DNA of 64,000 nucleotides from Arenicola marina (lineage: Eukaryota > Annelida > Polychaeta > Arenicolidae), in assembly GCA_964019135.1 (NCBI GenBank), contig OZ025263.1, forward strand, positions 22,443,639 through 22,507,638, written 5' to 3'. The notes under the pieces are model-generated. The model made no database searches and was not told the origin of the DNA. It saw nothing but the letters and a program-made list of their open reading frames with translations. The translations under genes and the position numbers were made by a program. Below are positions 24,901 to 39,900 of this stretch, piece by piece (the stretch's first letter is position 1; the number at the start of each line of letters is the position of its first letter).

Positions 24901-27900
24901 TCAATCCTCTCTGTTCCTGGGTTTGGGTGGTGTCAATCCTCTCTGTTCCTGGGTTCGGGTGGTGTCAATCCTCTCTGTTCCTGGGTTCGGGTGGTGTCAA
25001 TCCTCTCTGTTCCCGGGTTCGGGTGGTGTCAATCCTCTCTGTTCCTGGGTTCGGGTGGTGTCAATCCTCTCTGTACCTGGGTTCGGGTGGTGTCAATCCT
25101 CTCTGTTCCTGGGTTCGGGTGGTGTCAATCCTCTCTGTATCTGGGTTCGGGTGGTGTCAATCCTCTCTGTTCCTGGGTTCGGGTGGTGTCAATCCTCTCT
25201 GTTCCTGGGTTCGGGTGGTGTCAATCCTCTCTGTTCCTGGGTTCGGGTGGTGTCAATCCTCTCTGTATCTGGGTTCGGGTGGTGTCAATCCTCTTTGTTC
25301 CTGGGTTCGGGTGGTGTCAATCCTCTCTGTTCCTGGGTTCGGGTGGTGTCAATCCTCTCTGTTCCTGGGTTCGGGTGGTGTCAATCCTCTCTGTACCTGG
25401 GTTCGGGTGGTGTCAATCCTCTCTGTACCTGGGTTCGGGTGGTGTCAATCCTCACTGTTCCTGGGTTTGGGTGGTGTCAATCCTCTGTACCTGGGTTCGG
25501 GTGGTGTCAATCCTCTCTGTACCTGGGTTCGGGTGGTGTCGATCCTCTCTGTACCTGGGTTCGGGTGGTGTCAATCCTCTCTGTTCCTGGGTTCGGGTGG
25601 TGTCAATCCTCTCTGTATCTGGGTTCGGGTGGTGTCAATCCTCTCTGTTCCTGGGTTCGGGTGGTGTCAATCCTCTCTGTTCCTGGGTTCCGGTGGTGTC
25701 AATCCTCTCTGTTCCTGGGTTCGGGTGGTGTCAATCCTCTCTGTTCCTGGGTTCGGGTGGTGTCAATCCTCTCTGTTCCTGGGTTCGGGTGGTGTCAATC
25801 CTCTCTGTTCCTGGGTTCGGGTGGTGTCAATCCTCTGTACCTGGGTTCGGGTGGTGTCAATCCTCTCTGTACCTGGGTTCGGGTGGTGTCAATCCTCTCT
25901 GTTCCTGGGTTTGGGTGGTGTCAATCCTCTCTGTACCTGGGTTCGGGTGGTGTCAGTCCTCTCTGTACCTGGGTTCGGGTGGTGTCAATCCTCTCTGTAC
26001 CTGGGTTCGGGTGGTGTCAATCCTCTCTGTACCTGGGTTCGGGTGGTGTCAATCCTCTCTGTTCCTGGGTTTGGGTGGTGTCAATCCTCTCTGTTCCTGG
26101 GTTCGGGTGGTGTCAATCCTCTCTGTTCCTGGGTTCGGGTGGTGTCAATCCTCTGTTCCTGGGTTCGGGTGGTGTCAATCCTCTCTGTTCCTGGGTTTGG
26201 GTGGTGTCAATCCTCTCTGTACCTGGGTTCGGGTGGTGTCAATCCACTCTGTACCTGGGTTCGGGTGGTGTCAATCCTCTCTGTTCCTGGGTTCGGGTGG
26301 TGTCAATTCTCTCTGTTCCTGGGTTTGGGTGGTGTCAATCCCCTCTGTTCCTGGGTTTGGGTGGTGTCAATCCTCTCTGTTCCTGGGTTCGGGTGGTGTC
26401 AATCCTCTCTGTTCCTGGGTTCGGGTGGTGTCAATCCTCTCTGTACCTGGGTTCGGGTGGTGTCAATCTTCTCTGTTCCTGGGTTCGGGTGGTGTCAATC
26501 CTCTCTGTTCCTGGGTTCGGGTGGTGTCAATCCTCTCTGTTCCTGGGTTCGGGTGGTGTCAATCCTCTCTGTACCTGGATTCGGGTGGTGTCAATCCTCT
26601 CTGTTCCTGGGTTCGAGTGGTGTCAATCCTCTCTGTTCCTGGGTTCGGGTGGTGTCAATCCTCTCTGTTCCTGGGTTCGGGTGGTGTCAATCCTCTCTGT
26701 ACCTAGGTTCGGGTGGTGTCAATCCTCTCTGTTCCTGGGTTCGGGTGGTGTCAATCCTCTCTGTTCCTGGGTTCGGGTGTTGTCAATCCTCTCTGTTCCT
26801 GGGTTCGGGTGGTGTCAATCCTCTCTGTTCCTGGGTTCGGGTGGTGTCAATCCTCTGGTCCTAGGTTCGGGTGGTGTCAATCCTCTCTGTACCTGGGTTC
26901 GGGTGGAGTCAATCCTCTCTCTACCTGGGTTCGGGTGGTGTCAATCCTCTCTCTACTTCTGGGTTCGGGTGGTGTCAATTCTCTCTGTACCTGGGTTCGG
27001 GTGGTGTCAATCCTCTCTCTACTTCTGGGTTCGGGTGGTGTCAATCCTCTCTGTTCCTGGGTTCGGGTGGAGTCAATCCTCTCTGTACCTAGGTTCGGGT
27101 GGTGTCAATCCTCTCTGTACCTGAGTTCGGGTGGTGTCAATCCTCTCTGTTCCTGGGTTCGGGTGGTGTCAATCCTCTCTGTTCCTGGGTTCGGGTGGTG
27201 TCAATCCTCTCTGTTCCTGGGTTCGGGTGGTGTCAATCCTCTCTGTTCCTGGGTTCGGGTGGTGTCAATCCTCTCTGTTCCTGGGTTCGGGTGGTGTCAA
27301 TCCTCTGGTCCTAGGTTCGGGTGGTGTCAATCCTCTCTGTACCTGGGTTCGGGTGGAGTCAATCCTCTCTCTACCTGGGTTCGGGTGGTGTCAATCCTCT
27401 CTCTACTTCTGGGTTCGGGTGGTGTCAATTCTCTCTGTACCTGTGTTCGGGTGGTGTCAATCCTCTCTCTACTTCTGGGTTCGGGTGGTGTCAATCCTCT
27501 CTGTTCCTGGGTTCGGGTGGAGTCAATCCTCTCTGTACCTAGGTTCGGGTGGTGTCAATCCTCTCTGTTCCTGGGTTCGGGTGGAGTCAATCCTCTGTAC
27601 CTGGGTTCGGGTGTTGTCAATCCTCTCTGTACCTGGGTTCGAGTGGTGTCAATCCTCTCTGTTCCTGGGTTCGGGTGGTGTCAATCCTCTCTGTACCTGG
27701 GTTCGGGTGGTGTCAATCCTCTCTGTTCCTGGGTTCGGGTGGTGTCAATCCTCTCTGTTCCTGGGTTCGGGTGGTGTCAATCCTCTCTGTTCCTGGGTTT
27801 GGGTGGTGTCAATCCTCTCTGTTCCTGGGTTCGGGTGGTGTCAATCCTCTCTGTTCCTGGGTTCGGGTGGTGTCAATCCTCTCTGTTCCTGGGTTCGGGT

Positions 27901-30900
27901 GGTGTCAATCCTCTCTGTACCTGGGCTCGGGTGGTGTCAATCCTCTCTGTTCCTGGGTTCGGGTGGTGTCAATCCTCTCTGTTCCTGGGTTCGGGTGTTG
28001 TCAATCCTCTCTGTTCCTGGGTTCGGGTGGTGTCAATCCTCTCTGTTCCTGGGTTCGGGTGGTGTCAATCCTCTCTGTACCTGGGTTCGGGTGGTGTCAA
28101 TCCTCTCTGTTCCTGGGTTTGGGTGGTGTCAATCCTCTCTGTTCCTGGGTTCGGGTGGTGTCAATCCTCTCTGTTCCTGGGTTCGGGTGGTGTCAATCCT
28201 CTCTGTTCCTGGGTTCGGGTGGTGTCAATCCTCTCTGTTCCTGGGTTCGGGTGGTGTCAATCCTCTCTGTTCCTGGGTTTGGGTGGTGTCAATCCTCTCT
28301 GTACCTGGGTTCGGGTGGTGTCAATCCACTCTGTACCTGGGTTCGGGTGGTGTCAATCCTCTCTGTACCTGAGTTCGGGTGGTGTCAATCCTCTCTGTTC
28401 CTGGGTTCGGGTGGTGTCAATCCTCTCTGTTCCTGGGTTCGGGTGGTGTCAATCCTCTCTGTTCCTGGGTTCGGGTGGTGTCAATCCTCTCTGTTCCTGG
28501 GTTCGGGTGGTGTCAATCCTCTCTGTTCCTGGGTTCGGGTGGTGTCAATCCTCTGGTCCTAGGTTCGGGTGGTGTCAATCCTCTCTGTACCTGGGTTCGG
28601 GTGGAGTCAATCCTCTCTCTACCTGGGTTCGGGTGGTGTCAATCCTCTCTCTACTTCTGGGTTCGGGTGGTGTCAATTCTCTCTGTACCTGGGTTCGGGT
28701 GGTGTCAATCCTCTCTCTACTTCTGGGTTCGGGTGGTGTCAATCCTCTCTGTTCCTGGGTTCGGGTGGAGTCAATCCTCTCTGTACCTAGGTTCGGGTGG
28801 TGTCAATCCTCTCTGTTCCTGGGTTCGGGTGGAGTCAATCCTCTGTACCTGGGTTCGGGTGTTGTCAATCCTCTCTGTACCTGGGTTCGAGTGGTGTCAA
28901 TCCTCTCTGTTCCTGGGTTCGGGTGGTGTCAATCCTCTCTGTACCTGGGTTCGGGTGGTGTCAATCCTCTCTGTTCCTGGGTTCGGGTGGTGTCAATCCT
29001 CTCTGTTCCTGGGTTCGGGTGGTGTCAATCCTCTCTGTTCCTGGGTTTGGGTGGTGTCAATCCTCTCTGTTCCTGGGTTCGGGTGGTGTCAATCCTCTCT
29101 GTTCCTGGGTTCGGGTGGTGTCAATCCTCTCTGTTCCTGGGTTCGGGTGGTGTCAATCCTCTCTGTACCTGGGCTCGGGTGGTGTCAATCCTCTCTGTTC
29201 CTGGGTTCGGGTGGTGTCAATCCTCTCTGTTCCTGGGTTCGGGTGTTGTCAATCCTCTCTGTTCCTGGGTTCGGGTGGTGTCAATCCTCTCTGTTCCTGG
29301 GTTCGGGTGGTGTCAATCCTCTGGTCCTAGGTTCGGGTGGTGTCAATCCTCTCTGTACCTGGGTTCGGGTGGAGTCAATCCTCTCTGTACCTGGGTTCGG
29401 GTGGTGTCAATCCTCTCTCTACTTCTGGGTTCGGGTGGTGTCAATTCTCTCTGTACCTGGGTTCGGGTGGTGTCAATCCTCTCTCTACTTCTGGGTTCGG
29501 GTGGTGTCAATCCTCTCTGTTCCTGGGTTCGGGTGGAGTCAATCCTCTCTGTACCTGGGTTCGGGTGGTGTCAATCCTCTCTGTTCCTGGGTTCGGGTGG
29601 TGTCAATCCTCTCTGTACCTGGGTTCGGGTGGTGTCAATCCTCTCTCTACTTCTGGGTTCGGGTGGTGTCAATCCTCTCTCTACTTCTGGGTTCGGGTGG
29701 TGTCAATCGTCTCTCTACTTCTGGGTTCGGGTGGTGTCAATCCTCTCTGTTCCTGGGTTCGGGTGGTGTCAATCCTCTCTGTTCCTGGGTTCGGGTGGTG
29801 TCAATCCTCTCTGTACCTGGGTTCGGGTGGTGTCAATGCCCTGTGGCGTTGGTCTCCCTTGTTTTGGCATGTCCCTGACTAACGAGCCGGACTTTTGGCG
29901 TGCTTAGCCTATAGGTTCTGTGGTTGGCTCAACGTTTAACATCTGTCTTTCGGTGAATGTCCAGCGCTGTCTCCCTTCCATCCCATTGAGACTCACACGT
30001 ATTATGTTTCAGTGCCACGCTGAAACGTAGCTGTTTGCGAAATGTTTGCATGTTATTCAACACTGCACTATTTCTCCTTTTATTAATAGTGCAAGAAGCT
30101 GGCCTCTTGCGTTAGTTACGGGTGTAGATAAGATATTTAGTGATGCAATCTGATGGTAGAACACCTTACCTGAAAGATATCCTCTGTACTTACGTCGCAC
30201 GTAACGTCCTTTCCCTTTCCTTTGCTGGTTAATAATGTATTTTTTAATGTTTTTGTATTTAGATATATTTTCTGTACTAACAGTCTGGAGTGCTATATTT
30301 GTAAAACATTCAATTTTCTTGTTTAAGTTTGTATTTACTGTGGAGTGTGTAGGACGCACGGTCCTTTGAATTACATTTATTGATATTGGTTTTGTGGGGG
30401 ACTGATGTTATCATGCAGCTATCCCAAATATCATATCTTAAGTGATATAACCTACCAGGACTTAATGATGTGCGTAACGTTTGTTGTTTCGGATATGGAC
30501 GTCTTAAAGACAAACGCTTAAAGTTGCATGTCTAGCTGACCGTTGCAACGGGTGCACCAAACTAAACGTTTTATACTTTAGTGTCTAAATGGGTGTTCGT
30601 GGCAAGTAATAGTGTGCTGGATGTGTCAAGCGATGGCGAGATGTGGGGAGACGGCCATGTAGACCTGAGTCACCTTGTTTGGAGGGACAATTCAAGGAGT
30701 TTTATTGTTTGGTCATTGGCAGATATTTGGTCCAGGGTATGGTGTTTAAAGTTTGTTAGGAACCTTAAGGCCTTAGATTTGTGTTCTTATACTCAAACTC
30801 GATCTTCGCAAATAGCAAAACAGCTAGATATGCTACTTTAATATATCTAAACATGTAGATCTCTCACTACTTTGCTCATTGCCAATTTATCCTAGGACAA

Positions 30901-33900
30901 TAATGTAAATACGATTATTCGTGAATTTCGCCACTTATGTAACCAATCCCCCCCCCTCCTCCTCCCTCCTCCCTCCCCCTGATGCAGGCCAATCAATGAT
31001 GGGCCTCCCACCCCCCGGCCACCCGGCCCTCGGGGGCGGCCTTCACCGGGACAAAGACCGCCCGCCGTCCCACCTGCCCTTGCCCCCAGCCACCAGCGGC
31101 ATGTCGGAGCTGCAGAAGCTAGTCAACATGCAGCCCGAGCTGGCCCGCAGCCACGCCGGCGACCTGGGGCCGGGGGCGGGAGCCGGGGCCGCCCTGGCCG
31201 CCCACGCCCAAGCTCACGCCCAGGCCCAGGGTATCCCCACTGCCCAGCCCCTGGCCCCCCACATAGCGGCCCAGCAGGACGGCAGGATGATGGAGGGCCA
31301 TGAAGGCGAGCGAGGCTTGGACGGAAGTAAGTCTCAGTCTTCCTTGTGGCTTCAGTAGCAACCACGTGGTGCTGGATGCAGTGTTTTACATTCATTAAAT
31401 TTAATTAAAGTTGTATGCGCTTATTTCTTTAGTTTTAAGTTTCGTACGCTATTCTTTACAGGAAATATTAATTATATTTTTTTAAAAAATCTAAATTATA
31501 ATTTATAGATAATCTTAATTTTATTTTATAAATAATCTTAATTTTATTTTATAAATAATATAAATTTTATTTTATAAATAATCTTAATTTTATTTTATGA
31601 CTAATACTTTGTTGGCTTACAGCGATAGTTAATGTTGTAGCCATTATGGATAAAAATCCCAACTGTTTAGATATGTTTTGCACGGAACTTCATTCGTATG
31701 GTGTGTTTTCTCGTTCCTTATGTCTGCCATGTAATCCCGCCAGGTACCAAGTTGAAGAGTGGCCTCACGGAGGAGGAACTGAAGACATTGAAGCAGAATG
31801 TCCTGCTCAAGAAACTCCTCAGCTCGAAGCGAGGCGAACTGATGGCCGAGGTATGTATATTGGCTTCTTATTGCCATATACAGTTGAATTTGATTCTGGT
31901 TGCTATGGGAGATGTTTATGACGTCAGCAGGACGGCGAGGGAGCCTCCCTGGATCAGTTGGTAAGCGGGCTGAGCTGTTGATCAACAGGTTGTGGGTTCG
32001 AACCTGGCACCTACATCGGGGGCGTCTGACATCATGTCACTGTCCCGGGAGGTTTCTCGGCTCAACATTAGCCTGGGGCCGGCCCGACAGCTCTGTGGGT
32101 TAGGGCGCTCACATTGAGCGCTCTGGCCACCTAAGAGCCTAACGGCACGTGGATCTATGGTTAGAGCCCCGCTGTGGCCATGTCTGTGTGGTCGCAGGAT
32201 AAAGATGCCATGTCCTTATTCGCAAAGAGTAGGGGCTTATCCCCGAGGACATGGCTCCACTCTCCCTTCCTTCTCCCATTGACTCCCAATTATTTTCCTT
32301 AGGACGACGAGAATTTTTTATTTTGTTTACAAAAGTGACAGATTTCCAGATTTGTGGCGTCACATCATTTCTTTGTCCCCGGTAGGTGTCTCGGCCCAGG
32401 CTAACCTTGATGTGGTTGTGGTTTATTTGGTCTTGAAGGCCTTAAGGCCCAACTGACCCAACATATAATCATACAAACAGCTTGCATGGCACGCAGTGTT
32501 TTATAGAACACACATTTAGGTGGTGGAACAGACTATCTTCAAATAAGATGAAGTTCCTCAGGGTCGTTACCCTGCATCTACCCTACATCATTATGACACA
32601 TTAGGGTCCGATAAAGATCCGATGTTGGGGGGGGGGTTCCAAAACATAGAATCAATATATATCTTACGAATATCCGCCTACTTGGTACAACAGAACTGTA
32701 CCTGAAGTTTTTCCATTTGCAAGTATAGATGTAATTCTTAACAATAATAAATATCTGATTGACCAGTATCTTGTTTTGTCCGTTTCCTAACCCTAGCATA
32801 GCTGATTTAAAATTCAAATTATCATTTATTACATGCACATTTCTACCGTCTAGCGCTGTAGATAGGCTGGTCCAAAGTCGCTGTGCAACCTCACATTCCC
32901 AGATGTAGATGTTCTATAGTTTCATTAACCTTATGACAAAAGCAACATTTTTCAGTGTCTACCAGTTCACATAGAAACAAAAATGTATTGGTAATTACAG
33001 TTCTGCATAAAAATGATATTGGAAGCTTCGCAGTTTCTCGTCAACAACAGAACTCTTGTGTACATGCGATATCAGCCTAAGACACGCACGGTTTGCTGTT
33101 GGCAGGACGGGGATGACTCCGTGGAGCTGACGCCGGAGCAGCAGCGGCAGCTGGAGATGATCGAGAGCATGCCGCTCACCATGGAGCTGGAGATCTCCCA
33201 GGACGAGTGGGACAAGAAGACACCAGAGGAGAAGGACCAGATCCTAGGTGAGCATTATACAGAATCTGTTAATCCTGGCTGTGACTTGAGGCCCCATCTC
33301 TCTCCACACCAGAGGAGAGGGATCAGATGCTGGGTGAGCATTATACAGAATCTGTTAATCCTGGCTGTGACTTGAGGCCCCATCTCTCTCCACACCAGAG
33401 GAGAGGGATCAGAGGCTGGGTGAGCATTATACAGAATCTGTTAATCCTGGCTGTGACTTGAGACCCCATCTCTCTCCACACCAGAGGAGAGGGATCAGAT
33501 GCTGGGTGAGCATTATACAGAATCTGTTAATCCTGGCTGTGACTTGAGGCCCCATCTCTCCACACCAGAGGAGAGGGATCAGATGCTGGGTGAGCATTAT
33601 ACAGAATCTGTTAATCCTGGCTGTGACTTGAGGCCCCATCTCTCTCCACACCAGAGGAGAGGGATCAGATCCTGGGTGAGCATTATACAGAATCTGTTAA
33701 TCCTGGCTGTGACTTGAGGCCCCATCTCTCTCCACACCAGAGGAGAGGGATCAGATCCTGGGTGAGCATTATACAGAATCTGTTAATCCTGGCTGTGACT
33801 TGAGGCCCCATCTCTCTCCACACCAGAGGAGAGGGATCAGATCCTGGGTGAGCATTATACAGAATCTGTTAATCCTGGCTGTGACTTGAGGCCCCATCTC

Positions 33901-36900
33901 TCTCCACACCAGAGGAGAAGGACCAGATCCTAGGTGAGCATTATACAGAATCTGTTAATCCTGGCTGTGACTTGAGACCCCATCTCTCTCCACACCAGAG
34001 GAGAGGGATCATATCCTGGGTGAGCATTATACAGAATCTGTTAATCCTGGCTGTGACTTGAGGCCCCATCTCTCTCCACACCAGAGGAGAGGGATCATAT
34101 CCTGGGTGAGCATTATACAGAATCTGTTAATCCTGGCTGTGACTTGAGACCCCATCTCTCTCCACACCAGAGGAGAGGGATCAGATCCTAGGTGAGCATT
34201 ATACAGAATCTGTTAATCCTGGCTGTGACTTGAGGCCCCATCTCTCTCCACACCAGAGGAGAGGGATCACATCCTAGGTGAGCATTATACAGAATCTGTT
34301 AATCCTGGCTGTGACTTGAGGCCCCATCTCTCTCCACACCAGAGGAGAGGGATCAGATGCTGGGTGAGCATTATACAGAATCTGTTAATCCTGGCTGTGA
34401 CTTGAGACCCCATCTCTCTCCACACCAGAGGAGAGGGATCAGAGGCTGGGTGAGCATTATACAGAATCTGTTAATCCTGGCTGTGACTTGAGGCCCCATC
34501 TCTCTCCACACCAGAGGAGAGGGATCAGATGCTGGGTGAGCATTATACAGAATCTGTTAATCCTGGCTGTGACTTGAGGCCCCATCTCTCTCCACACCAG
34601 AGGAGAGGGATCAGAGGCTGGGTGAGCATTATACAGAATCTGTTAATCCTGGCTGTGACTTGAGGCCCCATCTCTCTCCACACCAGAGGAGAGGGATCAG
34701 ATGCTGGGTGAGCATTATACAGAATCTGTTAATCCTGGCTGTGACTTGAGGCTCCATCTCTCTCCACACCAGAGGAGAGGGATCAGAGGCTGGGTGAGCA
34801 TTATACAGAATCTGTTAATCCTGGCTGTGACTTGAGGCCCCATCTCTCTCCACACCAGAGGAGAGGGATCAGAGGCTGGGTGAGCATTATACAGAATCTG
34901 TTAATCCTGGCTGTGACTTGAGGCCCCATCTCTCTCCACACCAGAGGAGAGGGATCAGATGCTGGGTGAGCATTATACAGAATCTGTTAATCCTGGCTGT
35001 GACTTGAGGCCCCATCTCTCTCCACACCAGAGGAGAGGGATCAGAGGCTGGGTGAGCATTATACAGAATCTGTTAATCCTGGCTGTGACTTGAGACCCCA
35101 TCTCTCTCCACACCAGAGGAGAGGGATCAGATGCTGGGTGAGCATTATACAGAATCTGTTAATCCTGGCTGTGACTTGAGGCCCTATCTCTCTCCACACC
35201 AGAGGAGAGGGATCAGATGCTGGGTGAGCATTATACAGAATCTGTTAATCCTGGCTGTGACTTGAGGCCCCATCTCTCTCCACACCAGAGGAGAGGGATC
35301 ATATCCTGGGTGAGCATTATACAGAATCTGTTAATCCTGGCTGTGACTTGAGGCCCCATCTCTCTCCACACCAGAGGAGAGGGATCAGAGGCTGGGTGAG
35401 CATTATACAGAATCTGTTAATCCTGGCTGTGACTTGAGACCCCATCTCTCTCCACACCAGAGGAGAGGGATCAGAGGCTGGGTGAGCATTATACAGAATC
35501 TGTTAATCCTGGCTGTGACTTGAGACCCCATCTCTCTCCACACCAGAGGAGAGGGATCAGATGCTGGGTGAGCATTATACAGAATCTGTTAATCCTGGCT
35601 GTGACTTGAGGCCCCATCTCTCTCCACACCAGAGGAGGGGGATCAGAGGCTGGGTGAGCATTATACAGAATCTGTTAATCCTGGCTGTGACTTGAGGCCC
35701 CATCTCTCTCCACACCAGAGGAGAGGGATCAGAGGCTGGGTGAGCATTATACAGAATCTGTTAATCCTGGCTGTGACTTGAGGCCCCATCTCTCTCCACA
35801 CCAGAGGAGAGGGATCATATCCTGGGTGAGCATTATACAGAATCTGTTAATCCTGGCTGTGACTTGAGACCCCATCTCTCTCCACACCAGAGGAGAGGGA
35901 TCAGATGCTGGGTGAGCATTATACAGAATCTGTTAATCCTGGCTGTGACTTGAGGCCCCATCTCTCTCCACACCAGAGGAGAGGGATCAGAGGCTGGGTG
36001 AGCATTATACAGAATCTGTTAATCCTGGCTGTGACTTGAGGCCCCATCTCTCTCCACACCAGAGGAGAGGGATCATATCCTGGGTGAGCATTATACAGAA
36101 TCTGTTAATCCTGGCTGTGACTTGAGGCCCCATCTCTCTCCACACCAGAGGAGAGGGATCAGATGCTGGGTGAGCATTATACAGAATCTGTTAATCCTGG
36201 CTGTGACTTGAGACCCCATCTCTCTCCACACCAGAGGAGAGGGATCACATCCTGGGTGAGCATTATACAGAATCTGTTAATCCTGGCTGTGACTTGAGAC
36301 CCCATCTCTCTCCACACCAGAGGAGAGGGATCATATCCTGGGTGAGCATTATACAGAATCTGTTAATCCTGGCTGTGACTTGAGGCCCTATCTCTCTCCA
36401 CACCAGAGGAGAGGGATCAGATGCTGGGTGAGCATTATACAGAATCTGTTAATCCTGGCTATGACTTGAGGCCCCATCTCTCTCCACACCAGAGGAGAGG
36501 GATCATATCCTGGGTGAGCATTATACAGAATCTGTTAATCCTGGCTGTGACTTGAGACCCCATCTCTCTCCACACCAGAGGAGAGGGATCAGATGCTGGG
36601 TGAGCATTATACAGAATCTGTTAATCCTGGCTATGACTTGAGGCCCCATCTCTCTCCACACCAGAGGAGAGGGATCAAAGGCTGGGTGAGCATTATACAG
36701 AATCTGTTAATCCTGGCTGTGACTAGGGCATTATACAGAATCTGTTAATCCTGGCTGTGACTTGAGACCCCATCTCTCTCCACACCAGAGGAGAGGGATC
36801 ATATCCTGGGTGAGCATTATACAGAATCTGTTAATCCTGGCTGTGACTTGAGGCCCCATCTCTCTCCACACCAGAGGAGAGGGATCATATCCTGGGTGAG

Positions 36901-39900
36901 CATTATACAGAATCTGTTAATCCTGGCTGTGACTTGAGGCCCCATCTCTCTCCACACCAGAGGAGAGGGATCAGAGGCTGGGTGAGCATTATACAGAATC
37001 TGTTAATCCTGGCTGTGACTTGAGGCCCCATCTCTCTCCACACCAGAGGAGAGGGATCAGAGGCTGGGTGAGCATTATACAGAATCTGTTAATCCTGGCT
37101 GTGACTTGAGGCCCCATCTCTCTCCACACCAGAGGAGAGGGATCAGATGCTGGGTGAGCATTATACAGAATCTGTTAATCCTGGCTGTGACTTGAGGCCC
37201 CATCTCTCTCCACACCAGAGGAGAGGGATCAGAGGCTGGGTGAGCATTATACAGAATCTGTTAATCCTGGCTGTGACTTGAGACCCCATCTCTCTCCACA
37301 CCAGAGGAGAGGGATCAGATGCTGGGTGAGCATTATACAGAATCTGTTAATCCTGGCTATGACTTGAGGCCCCATCTCTCTCCACACCAGAGGAGAGGGA
37401 TCAAAGGCTGGGTGAGCATTATACAGAATCTGTTAATCCTGGCTGTGACTAGGGCATTATACAGAATCTGTTAATCCTGGCTGTGACTTGAGACCCCATC
37501 TCTCTCCACACCAGAGGAGAGGGATCATATCCTGGGTGAGCATTATACAGAATCTGTTAATCCTGGCTGTGACTTGAGGCCCCATCTCTCTCCACACCAG
37601 AGGAGAGGGATCATATCCTGGGTGAGCATTATACAGAATCTGTTAATCCTGGCTGTGACTTGAGGCCCCATCTCTCTCCACACCAGAGGAGAGGGATCAG
37701 ATGCTGGGTGAGCATTATACAGAATCTGTTAATCCTGGCTGTGACTTGAGGCCCCATCTCTCTCCACACCAGAGGAGAGGGATCAGAGGCTGGGTGAGCA
37801 TTATACAGAATCTGTTAATCCTGGCTGTGACTTGAGACCCCATCTCTCTCCACACCAGAGGAGAGGGATCAGATGCTGGGTGAGCATTATACAGAATCTG
37901 TTAATCCTGGCTGTGACTTGAGGCCCCATCTCTCCACACCAGAGGAGAGGGATCAGATGCTGGGTGAGCATTATACAGAATCTGTTAATCCTGGCTGTGA
38001 CTTGAGGCCCCATCTCTCTCCACACCAGAGGAGAGGGATCAGATCCTGGGTGAGCATTATACAGAATCTGTTAATCCTGGCTGTGACTTGAGGCCCCATC
38101 TCTCTCCACACCAGAGGAGAGGGATCAGATCCTGGGTGAGCATTATACAGAATCTGTTAATCCTGGCTGTGACTTGAGGCCCCATCTCTCTCCACACCAG
38201 AGGAGAGGGATCAGATCCTGGGTGAGCATTATACAGAATCTGTTAATCCTGGCTGTGACTTGAGGCCCCATCTCTCTCCACACCAGAGGAGAAGGACCAG
38301 ATCCTAGGTGAGCATTATACAGAATCTGTTAATCCTGGCTGTGACTTGAGACCCCATCTCTCTCCACACCAGAGGAGAGGGATCATATCCTGGGTGAGCA
38401 TTATACAGAATCTGTTAATCCTGGCTGTGACTTGAGGCCCCATCTCTCTCCACACCAGAGGAGAGGGATCATATCCTGGGTGAGCATTATACAGAATCTG
38501 TTAATCCTGGCTGTGACTTGAGACCCCATCTCTCTCCACACCAGAGGAGAGGGATCAGATCCTAGGTGAGCATTATACAGAATCTGTTAATCCTGGCTGT
38601 GACTTGAGGCCCCATCTCTCTCCACACCAGAGGAGAGGGATCACATCCTAGGTGAGCATTATACAGAATCTGTTAATCCTGGCTGTGACTTGAGGCCCCA
38701 TCTCTCTCCACACCAGAGGAGAGGGATCAGATGCTGGGTGAGCATTATACAGAATCTGTTAATCCTGGCTGTGACTTGAGACCCCATCTCTCTCCACACC
38801 AGAGGAGAGGGATCAGAGGCTGGGTGAGCATTATACAGAATCTGTTAATCCTGGCTGTGACTTGAGGCCCCATCTCTCTCCACACCAGAGGAGAGGGATC
38901 AGATGCTGGGTGAGCATTATACAGAATCTGTTAATCCTGGCTGTGACTTGAGGCCCCATCTCTCTCCACACCAGAGGAGAGGGATCAGAGGCTGGGTGAG
39001 CATTATACAGAATCTGTTAATCCTGGCTGTGACTTGAGGCCCCATCTCTCTCCACACCAGAGGAGAGGGATCAGATGCTGGGTGAGCATTATACAGAATC
39101 TGTTAATCCTGGCTGTGACTTGAGGCTCCATCTCTCTCCACACCAGAGGAGAGGGATCAGAGGCTGGGTGAGCATTATACAGAATCTGTTAATCCTGGCT
39201 GTGACTTGAGGCCCCATCTCTCTCCACACCAGAGGAGAGGGATCAGAGGCTGGGTGAGCATTATACAGAATCTGTTAATCCTGGCTGTGACTTGAGGCCC
39301 CATCTCTCTCCACACCAGAGGAGAGGGATCAGATGCTGGGTGAGCATTATACAGAATCTGTTAATCCTGGCTGTGACTTGAGGCCCCATCTCTCTCCACA
39401 CCAGAGGAGAGGGATCAGAGGCTGGGTGAGCATTATACAGAATCTGTTAATCCTGGCTGTGACTTGAGACCCCATCTCTCTCCACACCAGAGGAGAGGGA
39501 TCAGATGCTGGGTGAGCATTATACAGAATCTGTTAATCCTGGCTGTGACTTGAGGCCCTATCTCTCTCCACACCAGAGGAGAGGGATCAGATGCTGGGTG
39601 AGCATTATACAGAATCTGTTAATCCTGGCTGTGACTTGAGGCCCCATCTCTCTCCACACCAGAGGAGAGGGATCATATCCTGGGTGAGCATTATACAGAA
39701 TCTGTTAATCCTGGCTGTGACTTGAGGCCCCATCTCTCTCCACACCAGAGGAGAGGGATCAGAGGCTGGGTGAGCATTATACAGAATCTGTTAATCCTGG
39801 CTGTGACTTGAGACCCCATCTCTCTCCACACCAGAGGAGAGGGATCAGAGGCTGGGTGAGCATTATACAGAATCTGTTAATCCTGGCTGTGACTTGAGAC

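Larger units (their letters stand above)
31851..33105 (+). other. intron 14: nested SINEs and an antisense LINE end
   Basis: A tRNA-headed element (about 31945-32074) is interrupted or truncated by a family A SINE (32075-32288). It is followed by an antisense LINE 3' end (about 32417-32990). The remainder is short. Confidence 0.7.

Noticed and set aside
24863-29907. Very long open frames (up to 1,064 codons) over 24.8-29.9 kb
   Set aside because: They are read from a 32-bp repeat with no stop in any phase, are open in three frames at once, and repeat [15 protein letters not shown]. No splice or codon support.
30581-30841. 86-codon open frame in intron 12
   Set aside because: AT-rich, no conserved motif, no phase-compatible splice sites noted.
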